DNA from: Ferrimonas gelatinilytica | GTDB taxonomy: Bacteria; Pseudomonadota; Gammaproteobacteria; Enterobacterales; Shewanellaceae | Length of the DNA stretch: 64,000 bases | Assembly (NCBI RefSeq): GCF_039544205.1 | Contig: NZ_BAABLF010000014.1 | Coordinates: 129,964 to 193,963, forward strand | Reading direction: 5' to 3' | In this document: positions 25,340 through 33,657 of the stretch, one piece after another | How positions within the stretch are numbered: position 1 is the first letter of the stretch | How the letters are laid out: the number at the start of each line of letters is the position of its first letter | Position numbers and translations under genes: made by a program | Notes under the pieces: model-generated | Seen by the model: the letters and a program-made list of their open reading frames with translations, nothing else | Told to the model about the DNA's origin: nothing | Database searches by the model: none

Positions 25340-25366
25340 AACGGCACCCCAAGGGGTGCCGTTGTT
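25340..25366. terminator. terminator between sco and the polysaccharide deacetylase gene
   Basis: CGGCACCCC / GGGGTGCCG with an AA loop (25342-25350 / 25353-25361). On the minus strand it runs into TTTTCTTTC, a good terminator for the deacetylase gene; on the plus strand the TTGTTGT tail is weaker. Confidence 0.75.
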
Positions 25367-25380
25367 GTCACTGTGCCGAG

Positions 25381-26436
25381 TTACTCCTCGGGCCAGCTGC
25401 CATCGGGGTTGGCCTGTACCCAGGGTTGGGAGAACCAGTAGAAGCCGCTCTGGCTGCGGCTCGGCGCAGTGCAGTTGTAACGGCTTCGACCGGCGGGCAT
25501 TGGCAGGTCCGCCTGGATGGTAAAGGTGTGATCATCTAGCCAGGTGGGGGTCTTGGCCCCCTGGCCCTGGATGAAACACATCAACTGATTGGTACGGACA
25601 TCCTCGACGGCCAGCTTAATAGTGAGGCTGGGGCGGCGCCGATCCACCAGCTCCGACTCCTCGCCGTCGATGGCCACCACGGGCATGTTGAGACTGTGCA
25701 TCTTCACCCGCAGGCTGTCCATGTCCGCGTAGGGGCCCGCCACCGGATAGCGGGGCAGGGCGGTCAGGCTGGAGTAGGGGCCGGCGGCACCGGAGTGCTG
25801 ACCGATACCGATATAGCCCATCTCATCCAGTAAGGCCCGTAGCGCCTGGTTATACTCGCCGTAGGGGTAGGCCAGCGCCTTGAGGGAGTGACCCACCTCG
25901 CTTTGGATGGCTGCTTCGGTTTGCTCGATACTGTTGCGGATCCGGTTGGCCCACTGGGCCTGGCTTTCGCCTGGGTTGAGCCGGATCATATGCTCATGGG
26001 CGTAGCCGTGGTTGCCTATGGTGGCGCCCTCCCGGGCGATGCTGCGCAGGGTATTCCAGTCCATCATGTTGCTCCGGCCCTGCTCGATTGGCGCCAGGTT
26101 CACAAAGACCGTGTAGGGGAAGCCGTAGCGGCGAAGGATTGGGTGGGCATTGTCGGCAATATTGCGGTAGCCATCGTCGAAGGTGATCACCACGGTTTTC
26201 GGTGGCAGGTCCTCCCCGGCGCGGATCGCCCGTAGGGCGGTTTCCAGCGGCACGACATCAAACTGCTGTTCGACCAGGTAGGCCATCTGCTGCTCGAACT
26301 GGGCCGGTGTGACCGAGGTTGCTGCCGGCGTGTTCTCGCTGACGTGGTGATACTGTAGGATCACCACCGCCTGTGCCGGCGCCATCAACAGCCCCAACGT
26401 GAGGGCCAGGGCCAGCGACATCATACGATTCATCAT
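25381..26436 (-). CDS. exported polysaccharide deacetylase (NodB fold)
   Basis: A carbohydrate esterase family 4 enzyme that removes N- or O-acetyl groups from cell-wall or matrix polysaccharides. Start at ATG 26436 (or the adjacent ATG 26433) gives a signal peptide (MMNRMMSLALALTLGLLMAPAQA), which the longer frame would destroy. The 351-residue product has VVILQYHHVS, the catalytic motif VVITFDDGYRN (the Asp pair), GNHGYAHEHM (metal-binding HxxxH) and LAYPYGEYN. A C-terminal beta domain of about 110 residues (LTIKLAVEDVRTNQLMCF) is not catalytic. It is divergent from the MATE gene with only 22 bp between starts. Confidence 0.88.
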   Translation of the reverse strand: MMNRMMSLALALTLGLLMAPAQAVVILQYHHVSENTPAATSVTPAQFEQQMAYLVEQQFDVVPLETALRAIRAGEDLPPKTVVITFDDGYRNIADNAHPILRRYGFPYTVFVNLAPIEQGRSNMMDWNTLRSIAREGATIGNHGYAHEHMIRLNPGESQAQWANRIRNSIEQTEAAIQSEVGHSLKALAYPYGEYNQALRALLDEMGYIGIGQHSGAAGPYSSLTALPRYPVAGPYADMDSLRVKMHSLNMPVVAIDGEESELVDRRRPSLTIKLAVEDVRTNQLMCFIQGQGAKTPTWLDDHTFTIQADLPMPAGRSRYNCTAPSRSQSGFYWFSQPWVQANPDGSWPEE

Positions 26437-26458
26437 AGATTGGAACTCATCTGTTTTT

Positions 26459-27793
26459 ATGACTATCCCCGCCGTGTTGCGGCAGCCAGCGGCGCATCGT
26501 CGCACCTTTGCTCTGGCCGTGCCGATGATCCTGTCCAATATCACTATCCCGCTGCTGGGACTGGTGGACACGGCGGTGATCGGGCACCTGAGCGATGCCT
26601 ATTACCTCGGCGGCGTAGCCGTTGGGGCGATGATTATAACCTTTTTATTCTGGATCCTCGGATTTTTACGCATGGCGACCACGGGGTTGGTGGCCCAGGG
26701 CCATGGTCGTGGCGATCCTCTGGCCCAGTTACAGGTGCTGTTTCAGGGCGCGGTGATCGCGCTAACGCTGGCTGCGACGGTGCTGATCCTGCGTCAGCCT
26801 ATCCTGGAGATCGCCCTTGGGGTGCTGGGCGGCAGCGACGAGGTGCAACATTACGCCAGCATCTATTTCCAGCATAGGATCTGGAGTGCGCCGGCGGCCC
26901 TGGTCAACCTGGTAGCGCTTGGCTACCTGCTGGGGCGCCAGCTACCCAGGGCGGCGATGTGGCAGCTGATCCTGGCGAATGTGCTGAATATCGTGCTGGA
27001 TATCTGGTTCGTCCTCGGACTGGAGTGGGGGGTGGCGGGCGCGGCCCGGGCCAGCGTTATCGCGGATTATGGTGCCCTGTTGCTGGCGGTCTGGTTCATC
27101 CATCGACAGTTACCGGCCGCGCTGAAAACCCCGTCAACCTGGCGTGCGCTAACGATGCGCGGCTGTGGTGCGCTGATTGGGTTAAACCGGGACATCTTTA
27201 TCCGTACCCTCTGTCTTCAGCTGTGCATGGTCTTTGTTACCGCGCAGGGGGCCCGAATGGGGGATGAGATCGTCGCTGCCAACTCGGTGCTGATGAACTT
27301 TACCCTGTTGATCGCCTATGCCCTGGATGGTTTTGCCTACTCGGCGGAAGCCGAGGTGGGCCGAGCCCTGGGGGCCCAGGACAAGCCTGGCTTGCTGGAT
27401 GCGGTGTGGCTTGGCTGGTTCTGGTCGGCACTCACGGCAGGGCTGTTTTGCCTGATTTTTGCCCTGTTGGGGAGTTTCATTATCCAGTTGTTGACGGACA
27501 TTCCCGAAGTGCGGGCGACCGCGCAGCGTTACCTGCCCTGGATCGCCCTCTATCCGCTGCTGGCGTTTACCTGTTTCCTGTTTGATGGTGTCTATATCGG
27601 TGCGGCGAAGGGCGCGGCGATGCGCAATGCCATGATGGTCTCGGCGCTCTGTTTTTTCGCGCTCTGGACACTGGTGCAGGGCTGGGGTAACCACGGCCTC
27701 TGGTTGGCCTTCAACGGTTTCATGCTCTCCCGTGGTCTGGTGTTGGGGGGCCACTTTCTCTGGCAGTGGCGCCACGACCGGTGGATCCCCTGA
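26459..27793 (+). CDS. MATE-family efflux transporter (DinF-like)
   Basis: A cation-coupled multidrug transporter of the MATE superfamily, DinF branch. From ATG 26459 the 444-residue product has twelve membrane helices. Family signatures are FALAVPMILSNITIPLLGLVDTAVIGHLSDAYYLGGVAVG near the start, FLRMATTGLVAQ, and the pseudo-repeat in the second half (NRDIFIRTLCLQLCMVFVT; LLIAYALDGFAYSAEAEVGRALG). No LexA box is seen, unlike dinF of E. coli. Substrate unknown. Confidence 0.9.
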   Translation: MTIPAVLRQPAAHRRTFALAVPMILSNITIPLLGLVDTAVIGHLSDAYYLGGVAVGAMIITFLFWILGFLRMATTGLVAQGHGRGDPLAQLQVLFQGAVIALTLAATVLILRQPILEIALGVLGGSDEVQHYASIYFQHRIWSAPAALVNLVALGYLLGRQLPRAAMWQLILANVLNIVLDIWFVLGLEWGVAGAARASVIADYGALLLAVWFIHRQLPAALKTPSTWRALTMRGCGALIGLNRDIFIRTLCLQLCMVFVTAQGARMGDEIVAANSVLMNFTLLIAYALDGFAYSAEAEVGRALGAQDKPGLLDAVWLGWFWSALTAGLFCLIFALLGSFIIQLLTDIPEVRATAQRYLPWIALYPLLAFTCFLFDGVYIGAAKGAAMRNAMMVSALCFFALWTLVQGWGNHGLWLAFNGFMLSRGLVLGGHFLWQWRHDRWIP

Positions 27794-27836
27794 TACCCCG
27801 TGGATAGGAAACGAGTCAGAAAACAGAGAGGTGCGG

Positions 27837-28172
27837 GTGATCGTAAGGGTTTTGACGGCACACAGATCCCACTATCCGGATCCCATCGCCTTTTGACGTG
27901 GCTAACTTGTCCGGCTCGGACGGCTGGACAGTGAATATGGCGGGTGGATCCGAGCGACCACCGACTGTGGCAATCAGGGGTGGGCACCGGTGGATTACAT
28001 CGATATCCGTGGAGAAACCGGGATGGCCCTTTGCAGTGACAGCGCCCGGGAGCTGAACGCCCGTGAAGGTGAGACGCTTCGTGTGGCGCAAACCCTCACT
28101 GGCTGGCTCTTTGCCATCAACGCCGATGGAGAGCCGGGCTGGGTGCCCGGCGAAACCGTTTCCCGGCAATAA
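27837..28172 (+). pseudogene. SH3-domain protein gene with two in-frame stop codons
   Basis: One reading frame from GTG 27837 (ribosome site AGAGAGG five bases before) to the TAA at 28170 encodes MIVRVLTAHRSHYPDPIAF, then TGA (27894), Arg-Gly, TAA (27903), then LVRLGRLDSEYGGWIRATTD and on through GWAPVDYIDIRGETG to a second SH3 lobe ending WLFAINADGEPGWVPGETV. The frame never shifts, and the protein on both sides fits the small two-lobed bacterial SH3 family of about 110 residues. The gap between PIAF and LVRLG has the right length (four codons). This looks like a recently disabled gene; two sequencing errors are the alternative. The 3' part alone (from GTG 27990) is an open frame of 60 codons. 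Confidence 0.75.
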
Positions 28173-28214
28173 CCAGCAAAAAGCCGCATCCTGAGATGCG
28201 GCTTTTTTTGCTGG
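28173..28214. terminator. bidirectional terminator between the SH3 pseudogene and nfuA
   Basis: GCCGCATC / GATGCGGC with a CTGA loop, flanked by five A on the left and seven T on the right. The outer arms CCAGCAAA / TTTGCTGG extend the symmetry. It serves both strands. Confidence 0.92.
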
Positions 28215-28231
28215 GATGCAGCGACAACGGC

Positions 28232-28810
28232 TTAGAAGTAGGAGTGTTCGCCGTGCTCGTGCTCGGTCACATCCTTGACCGCCGTCAGCTCACCGCTGAA
28301 CTCCTCCAGCAGTTGTTTCTCGATGCCATCCTTGAGGGTCACGTCCACCATGGAGCAGCCGTTACAGCCACCGCCAAACTGGATCACCGCGATGCCATCG
28401 TCGGTCAGTTCCACCAGGGTGATGTAGCCGCCGTGGCTGGCCAACTGCGGGTTCACCTGGGACTGGATGGTGTACTCAATACGGTCACGCAGGGGCGCAT
28501 CGTCGGCCACCTTGCGCATCTTGGCGTTGGGAGCCTTCAGGGTCAGTTGGCTACCCAGCTGATCGGTCACGTAATCGATCACCGCCTCCTCCAGGAAGGG
28601 GGCACTCTTGCTGTCCACCATGGCGCTGAAGCCACTGAACTCCAGCTCGGTGTCATCTTCCTCTACCGCATCCGGTGGGCAGTAGGAAACGCCGCACTCC
28701 GCTTGAGGGGTACCGGGATTGATGACAAATACACGGATATGGGTGCCTTCCGCCTGGCTGCTCAGCAACTTGGCGAAATGTTCCTGCGCGGCTTCGCTAA
28801 TGGTGATCAT
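28232..28810 (-). CDS. nfuA: Fe-S biogenesis protein NfuA
   Basis: NfuA carries [4Fe-4S] clusters to target proteins, notably under oxidative or iron stress. Start at ATG 28810 (MITISEAAQEHFAKLL) gives 192 residues, the usual length. The N-terminal half is a degenerate A-type domain (GTHIRVFVINPGTPQAECGVSYC). The C-terminal Nfu domain has the cluster-binding CxxC in GGGCNGCSMVD (Cys149, Cys152). A candidate IscR-type palindrome lies about 18 bp upstream. comF is upstream on the same strand, separated by 212 bp. Confidence 0.96.
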   Translation of the reverse strand: MITISEAAQEHFAKLLSSQAEGTHIRVFVINPGTPQAECGVSYCPPDAVEEDDTELEFSGFSAMVDSKSAPFLEEAVIDYVTDQLGSQLTLKAPNAKMRKVADDAPLRDRIEYTIQSQVNPQLASHGGYITLVELTDDGIAVIQFGGGCNGCSMVDVTLKDGIEKQLLEEFSGELTAVKDVTEHEHGEHSYF

Positions 28811-28827
28811 AAATGTGTCTCTTAAAA

Positions 28828-28845
28828 CCTGAGTAAACGACTCGG
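28828..28845. promoter_or_regulatory. candidate IscR type 1 site upstream of nfuA
   Basis: CCTGAGTAAACGACTCGG has inverted arms (GAGT/ACTC within CCTGAGT...ACTCGG) and, read on the minus strand with its flanks, matches about 18 of 25 positions of the type 1 IscR consensus as I remember it. It lies where the nfuA promoter must be. In E. coli the nfuA homologue is under IscR control. Confidence 0.4.
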
Positions 28846-29022
28846 ATACTGCAATCATACCTTTTACAGGGCGGTGATTATAGCCCCAGGGTGTTATCCC
28901 GATCACGCTTCACCGGTGTCAAATCGTGACATGTATGTTCAATGGCGACGAGTGTCTGGGACCGGACTATCCAGAGGTGCAGGTTGTGGCCCGGGTAACG
29001 GGGGCGAGAATTTATCCCCCTT

Positions 29023-29790
29023 TCAGGGCGTCGATCCGGGATCGACGGCCGGTTGGTTTGGCCTAGCCATTTCCGGTCGCGCAAGGGCGCTGGCCAGGGC
29101 CCAGTACTGTTCGACCCTGTGCCCCTCACGGCGCAGGGCCCTGGCCACCGCTGTCATGGTGGCTCCAGTAGTAATCACATCGTCCACCAGGACCAGACCG
29201 CTTTGGGGAGGCTGGTTTGGGGCGGCCTGGTAGAGTTCCCGGGGAATACGGTGCCGATCCCGTCCCTGCCGTTCATGTTGAGGCACGCTGGATTGGGTCT
29301 TGAAGACCAGCTGATCCCATACCGGCAGGTCCAGTTGTCGACCCAGTTCATCGGCGATAATAACCGCATGGTTGAATCCCCTGACCGGCAGCCGGAGCGG
29401 ATGCATGGGGATAGGCACCAGCGCCAGGGGCGGTGGCAGAGCCTGCTGCTGACACAGCATCCGGACCCGGTGGGCCAATACTTCACACATGGGTTGCACC
29501 AGCGACAGCTGATGCTGGATCTTGATCGCGCCCGAGAGGTAGCCGACGGGATGGTGGTAGGGGTAGGAGACCACCTTGGGCCACCAGCGGCGTCGGCGCT
29601 GACAGCGACCACAGCGCCAGGGTGGCGCGTGCTGCAGTGGTCGGGTGCAGCAGAGGCAGAGCGGGCCGGGATCGTTGTCCGCCAGACAGTAAGCGCACAG
29701 CCCCCGGCCCCGGGGGATGGGTTGCTGACAGAGGTGGCAGCGGTTGGGTAAACTGCCGGCCAACCACCTTGCCACGGAGTGCATATTCAT
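29023..29790 (-). CDS. comF: ComF/GntX-family phosphoribosyltransferase-like protein
   Basis: ComF-family proteins couple a zinc-binding N-terminus to a phosphoribosyltransferase fold and support DNA uptake in competent bacteria; the E. coli homologue GntX affects gluconate and DNA use. The 255-residue product has CHLCQQP...CAYC and CLCC...CGRC zinc pairs, then LVPIPMHPLRLPVRGFNHAVIIADEL and the PRPP-binding loop GLVLVDDVITTGATM. The first ATG (29790) overlaps the bioH ATG on the other strand; a second ATG (29784) two codons on is an alternative. Confidence 0.88.
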   Translation of the reverse strand: MNMHSVARWLAGSLPNRCHLCQQPIPRGRGLCAYCLADNDPGPLCLCCTRPLQHAPPWRCGRCQRRRRWWPKVVSYPYHHPVGYLSGAIKIQHQLSLVQPMCEVLAHRVRMLCQQQALPPPLALVPIPMHPLRLPVRGFNHAVIIADELGRQLDLPVWDQLVFKTQSSVPQHERQGRDRHRIPRELYQAAPNQPPQSGLVLVDDVITTGATMTAVARALRREGHRVEQYWALASALARPEMARPNQPAVDPGSTP

Positions 29791-30601
29791 GTCTGAAACC
29801 CTAGTGTCCCGCCGGTCTCACCTGCAAATTGATTGGTATGGAGCGGGACCGACACTGCTGTTGTTGCACGGCTGGGGCATGAACGGGGCGGTATGGCGGG
29901 ACCTGGCACCGGCGCTGGCCGATATGGGGTTCCGAGTGGGGACGGTGGATCTGCCCGGCTTCGGCGACTCCCCAGGGCAGGATCTCCCCCAAGGGGGAGA
30001 GGCGCTGGCGTCGCTGGCCGAGGTGGTATGGTCGGCCTTTCCCGACAATGAGCCCGTGCACCTGCTGGGCTGGTCCCTTGGGGGGCTGGTGGCGACCCGG
30101 ATGGTGTTGCAAGCCCCCTCCCGGACCCGCTCTCTGGTGACCCTGGCCAGTTCACCCTGTTTCCAAGGCAGCGCCACCTGGCCGGGAATCGCTCCGGCCG
30201 TGCTAGGACAGTTTCGCCAGCAGCTGGCGCAGGACTGCGATAAGACCTTGTCCGCGTTCTTTGCCCTCCAGGCGATGGGCTCGGCGACTGCAAGAGAGGA
30301 TGTGCGCCGGTTAAAACGGGCTGTGATGAGTAAACCCAAGCCGGATCCCGAGGCTCTGGACAGGGGGCTGGGGATCCTGCAAGAGTGCGACCTGCGTCCC
30401 CAGCTAGCCAAGCTATCGGGCCCCTGGCTGAGGCTTTACGGGCGCCTCGATGGTCTGGTTCCGGCACGGGTGATTGAGCAAGTGGACAGCCTCGCGCCGG
30501 GCTCAGTTTCGGTGCAGATTGAGAAGGCATCCCATGCGCCCTTTATCTCCCATCCCGAGGAAACGCTGGCAGTACTGCAGCGCTTTTACCAGGGGCTCTG
30601 A
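29789..30601 (+). CDS. bioH: pimeloyl-ACP methyl ester carboxylesterase BioH
   Basis: BioH hydrolyses pimeloyl-ACP methyl ester to release pimeloyl-ACP for biotin synthesis. From ATG 29789 (ACGGAGT nine bases upstream) the 270-residue alpha/beta hydrolase has LLLLHGWGMNGAVWRDL (oxyanion region), the nucleophile elbow GWSLGG (Ser96), the acid in LYGRLDGLVP and the catalytic His in KASHAPFISHP. The lid-region blocks SPCF and VLGQFRQQLAQD are typical of BioH. It is divergent from comF, their start codons overlapping by two bases, so each promoter must lie within the other gene. Confidence 0.93.
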   Translation: MSETLVSRRSHLQIDWYGAGPTLLLLHGWGMNGAVWRDLAPALADMGFRVGTVDLPGFGDSPGQDLPQGGEALASLAEVVWSAFPDNEPVHLLGWSLGGLVATRMVLQAPSRTRSLVTLASSPCFQGSATWPGIAPAVLGQFRQQLAQDCDKTLSAFFALQAMGSATAREDVRRLKRAVMSKPKPDPEALDRGLGILQECDLRPQLAKLSGPWLRLYGRLDGLVPARVIEQVDSLAPGSVSVQIEKASHAPFISHPEETLAVLQRFYQGL

Positions 30602-30650
30602 TCCCGGGCGACTACACTCTGGGAAGGTGTAACCTAGGCCCGGAGGCGCC

Positions 30651-31058
30651 ATGACCCTTCCCGAGTCCCTCTACAGTCTGGTGCTGGCGATCCCCCTGGC
30701 GGGCGTCGTGGTGTTCACCCTGCGCTTTGCCCCCATCCTGTTCCGGCGTGGCGAGCTGGCCTCCGCCCAGGCGTTTGTTCGCGGACTCTGTCCCTGGTTC
30801 TACCTCTACTGCATGGCGTTTATCCTGGTGGCGCTGCTGCTGCGCTGGGTGATGGGGGCGGCCTGGGAGGTGCGCCTGCTGAGCCTGTCACTGCTGGGCT
30901 TCGGTGCGGCGGGGCTGGTCGCCCTGCCTATCGGTCAGCGGGTGGCGACCATCGCCCGGCAACGTTGGCTGGCCTGGCGTCATCGGCTCATCCTGCTGCT
31001 CAATAGTGTCCAGATGCTGCTGCTCTCCCTGCTTGGCTATGGCTGGGTCAGCGGATAG
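30651..31058 (+). CDS. small four-helix membrane protein of unknown function
   Basis: A 135-residue protein I do not recognise. It has four hydrophobic segments (about residues 6-28, 48-68, 75-95 and 112-132) separated by basic loops (RFAPILFRRGE; RQRWLAWRHR), which suggests an inner-membrane protein with loops inside. GGAGGCGCC before the ATG is a good ribosome site. It follows bioH by 49 bp on the same strand and may be cotranscribed with it. It is followed by a hairpin terminator shared with tex. Confidence 0.65.
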   Translation: MTLPESLYSLVLAIPLAGVVVFTLRFAPILFRRGELASAQAFVRGLCPWFYLYCMAFILVALLLRWVMGAAWEVRLLSLSLLGFGAAGLVALPIGQRVATIARQRWLAWRHRLILLLNSVQMLLLSLLGYGWVSG

Positions 31059-31072
31059 ACCGGTTAAAAATG

Positions 31073-31095
31073 AAAGCCGCCCCGGGGGCGGCTTC
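31073..31095. terminator. hairpin terminator between convergent genes
   Basis: AAGCCGCCC / GGGCGGCTT with a CGG loop. On the minus strand it is followed by TCATTTTTAACC, giving tex a usable terminator; the plus-strand tail is poor. Confidence 0.6.
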
Positions 31096-31102
31096 GATAA
31101 GG

Positions 31103-33442
31103 TTAACGCTTCTTCACCTTCGCCTTGGCAAAGGCTTCGGCCAGGGCGCCGGATTGAGGGGCGCGCTCGGTCGGCCTGCTCCGCTCCGGACGCGGCCGGG
31201 CGGATCGCCCACGCCGTTCATCTCCGGCAGAGGAGGGTTTGGACGGGCTGGGCTTGTCGCGGGACTCCGCGGAGTCGTTAAGCCGCATGGAAAGGCCGAT
31301 CCGCTGGCGCGCCACGTCCACCTCCATCACCTTCACCTTGACCACGTCGCCGGCCTTGACCACGCTGCGGGGATCATCGACGAAGCGGTCTGAAAGAGCG
31401 CTGATGTGCACCAGCCCATCCTGTTTGACGCCAATGTCCACGAAGGCACCGAAGTGGGTCACGTTGGTGATCACCCCCTCCAGCACCATGTCTGGCTGTA
31501 GATCGGTGATCTTCTCCACCCCATCGGCGAAACGAGCGGTTTCAAACTGGCCCCGGGGATCGCGGCCAGGCTTGTCCAGTTCGGTCAGGATGTCGCTGAT
31601 GGTGGGCAAACCGAACCGCTCATCGATAAACTGGCGTGCGTCGACCTGGCGCAGCACGCCGCTGTTGCCGATCAGCTCCTGTACTGAAATGCCGGTGTGC
31701 TGGCTGATGGTTTTCACCACCGGGTAGGCCTCAGGGTGAACACCGGAGGCATCCAGGGGGTCCTCCCCATCACGAATGCGCAGGAACCCGGCGCACTGCT
31801 CAAAGGCCTTGGGCCCCAGGCGGGGCACCTTGAGCAGCTGTTTGCGGCTGGTGAAGCGCCCCTGACCGTCCCGGAAGGCGACGATGTTTTGCGCCAGGGA
31901 GCGGCTCAGTCCGGCCACCCGGGCCAGCAGGAGAGCCGAGGCGGTATTGAGATCCACCCCGACGCCATTGACGCAATCCTCCACCACCGCATCCAGGGTG
32001 CGGGCCAGCTGGACCTGGCTGACGTCGTGCTGGTACTGGCCGACCCCGATCGATTTGGGGTCGATCTTCACCAGCTCCGCCATGGGATCCTGAAGTCGGC
32101 GGCCGATGGAGACGGCACCCCGCAGGGAGACATCCAGCTCGGGAAACTCGTCGGCGGCGGTTTGAGAAGCGGAGTAGACCGACGCGCCCGCCTCGGACAC
32201 CATCACCTTGGTGAGCCCCGGCTGTTGCAGGGTGCGGATCAGCTCCGCCGCCAGCTTGTCGGTTTCCCGGGAAGCGGTGCCGTTGCCGATGGCGATCAGC
32301 TCTACCCGGTGTTCGGCAACCAGTTTTGTCAGGGTGGCCAGGCTGCGATCCCACTGCTTCTGTGGTGCATGAGGATAGATGGTGTCGGTGGCGACCAGTT
32401 TGCCGGTGGCGTCGATCACCGCCACCTTGCAGCCGGTGCGCAGGCCGGGATCCAGCGCCAGGGTGGGGCGCATGCCCGCCGGGGCAGCCATCAGCAGGTC
32501 GGACAGGTTAGTGGCAAAGACCCGGATCGCCTCGGTCTCGGCGCGTTCTCGCAACTCGCCAATCAGCTCGGTTTCCATCGCCAGCGACAACTTCACCCGC
32601 CAGGTCCACTGGCACACCTGCTGTAACCAGGCGTCCGCTTTGCGGCTGCGGTTTTCAATTCCCACCTGCTGGGCGATGAGGGATTCACAGATGGAGCGGC
32701 GGTCATCGGGATCCCGCTCCGTATCCGGATCCAGGCTCAGATGCAGAATCCCCTGGTTGCGTCCCCGCAGCATCGCCAACACGCGATGGGAGGGCACCTT
32801 GGCCCAGGGCTCACTGTGCTCGAAGTAGTCCGAGAACTTGGCGCCGTTGCTCTCCTGACCGTTTACTACGGTAGCGGTCAGGCGGGCATGCTGTTTCATG
32901 TGACGACGCACCACCGCCAATACCGAGGCGTCCTCGGCGAAACGCTCCATCAGGATGGCCCGGGCCCCTTCCAGGGTGGCCTTGGTATCGGCAAAGCCTG
33001 CTTCGGGCTGGAGGAATCTCTCCGCTTCCTGTTCCGGATCCCGGCTGGGATCCTCAAGTAGCACCTCCGCCAGGGGGGCCAGTCCCGCCTCGATGGCGAT
33101 CTGCCCCTTTGTGCGGCGCTTGGGACGGTAGGGCAGGTAGAGATCTTCCAGTTCGGTTTTGGTGGCAACCCGCTGGATCTGGGCACGCAGGGGGTCAGTC
33201 AGCTTGCCCTGATCCGCAATGCTGGTGAGGATGGTTTGACGCCGATCTTCCAGCTCACGGAGGTAGCCCAGACGGGATTCCAGGGTACGCAACTGGGTAT
33301 CGTCCAGGGTGCCGGTGACCTCTTTACGATAGCGGGCGATGAAAGGCACGGTACTGCCCCCATCGAGCAGCGTGATCGCGGCCTCAACCTGTTGTGGGCG
33401 TACGCCCAACTCCTGGGCGATGGTGTTTGAAATCGATTCCAT
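31103..33442 (-). CDS. tex: Tex family RNA-binding transcriptional accessory protein
   Basis: Tex is a conserved nucleic-acid-binding protein linked to transcription and tolerance of stress; its eukaryotic relative is Spt6. The start at ATG 33442 (MESISNTIAQELGV) gives 779 residues. Domains in order: N-terminal helical region (STVPFIARYRKEVTG), YqgF/RNase H-like domain (LALDPGLRTGCKVAVID; AIGNGTASRETDKLA), helix-hairpin-helix region (DLNTASALLLARVAGLSRSLA; LLKVPRLGPKAFEQCAGFLRI) and a C-terminal S1 domain (VLEGVITNVTHFGAFVDIGVKQDGLVHIS). A basic Arg/Pro/Ser-rich tail of about 60 residues follows the S1 domain. Confidence 0.95.
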   Translation of the reverse strand: MESISNTIAQELGVRPQQVEAAITLLDGGSTVPFIARYRKEVTGTLDDTQLRTLESRLGYLRELEDRRQTILTSIADQGKLTDPLRAQIQRVATKTELEDLYLPYRPKRRTKGQIAIEAGLAPLAEVLLEDPSRDPEQEAERFLQPEAGFADTKATLEGARAILMERFAEDASVLAVVRRHMKQHARLTATVVNGQESNGAKFSDYFEHSEPWAKVPSHRVLAMLRGRNQGILHLSLDPDTERDPDDRRSICESLIAQQVGIENRSRKADAWLQQVCQWTWRVKLSLAMETELIGELRERAETEAIRVFATNLSDLLMAAPAGMRPTLALDPGLRTGCKVAVIDATGKLVATDTIYPHAPQKQWDRSLATLTKLVAEHRVELIAIGNGTASRETDKLAAELIRTLQQPGLTKVMVSEAGASVYSASQTAADEFPELDVSLRGAVSIGRRLQDPMAELVKIDPKSIGVGQYQHDVSQVQLARTLDAVVEDCVNGVGVDLNTASALLLARVAGLSRSLAQNIVAFRDGQGRFTSRKQLLKVPRLGPKAFEQCAGFLRIRDGEDPLDASGVHPEAYPVVKTISQHTGISVQELIGNSGVLRQVDARQFIDERFGLPTISDILTELDKPGRDPRGQFETARFADGVEKITDLQPDMVLEGVITNVTHFGAFVDIGVKQDGLVHISALSDRFVDDPRSVVKAGDVVKVKVMEVDVARQRIGLSMRLNDSAESRDKPSPSKPSSAGDERRGRSARPRPERSRPTERAPQSGALAEAFAKAKVKKR

Positions 33443-33657
33443 AGATCTGCCTGATGCCGCCGGGGCGGCTGATAAACGCAAAAACGACCGCTACCTTAGC
33501 ACAGCCCGGGTGGGGCGAGAGCGAGTGGGTATGGCGGCAAAGTGTGGGGGGCGGAGCAACGCATCGGGGTTGCCCCGGCTCGATGTTTGTTCAACGGTGG
33601 GAATCCGGATCGCTTCCCGATCGGCGCTGTACAATAAGCGTCCACTCACTATCGACT

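Noticed and set aside
27894..27905. Possible selenocysteine at the TGA of the SH3-domain gene, given selD nearby
   Set aside because: A TAA follows three codons later in the same frame, no SECIS-like hairpin is evident after the TGA, and family members have no Cys at this position that I know of.
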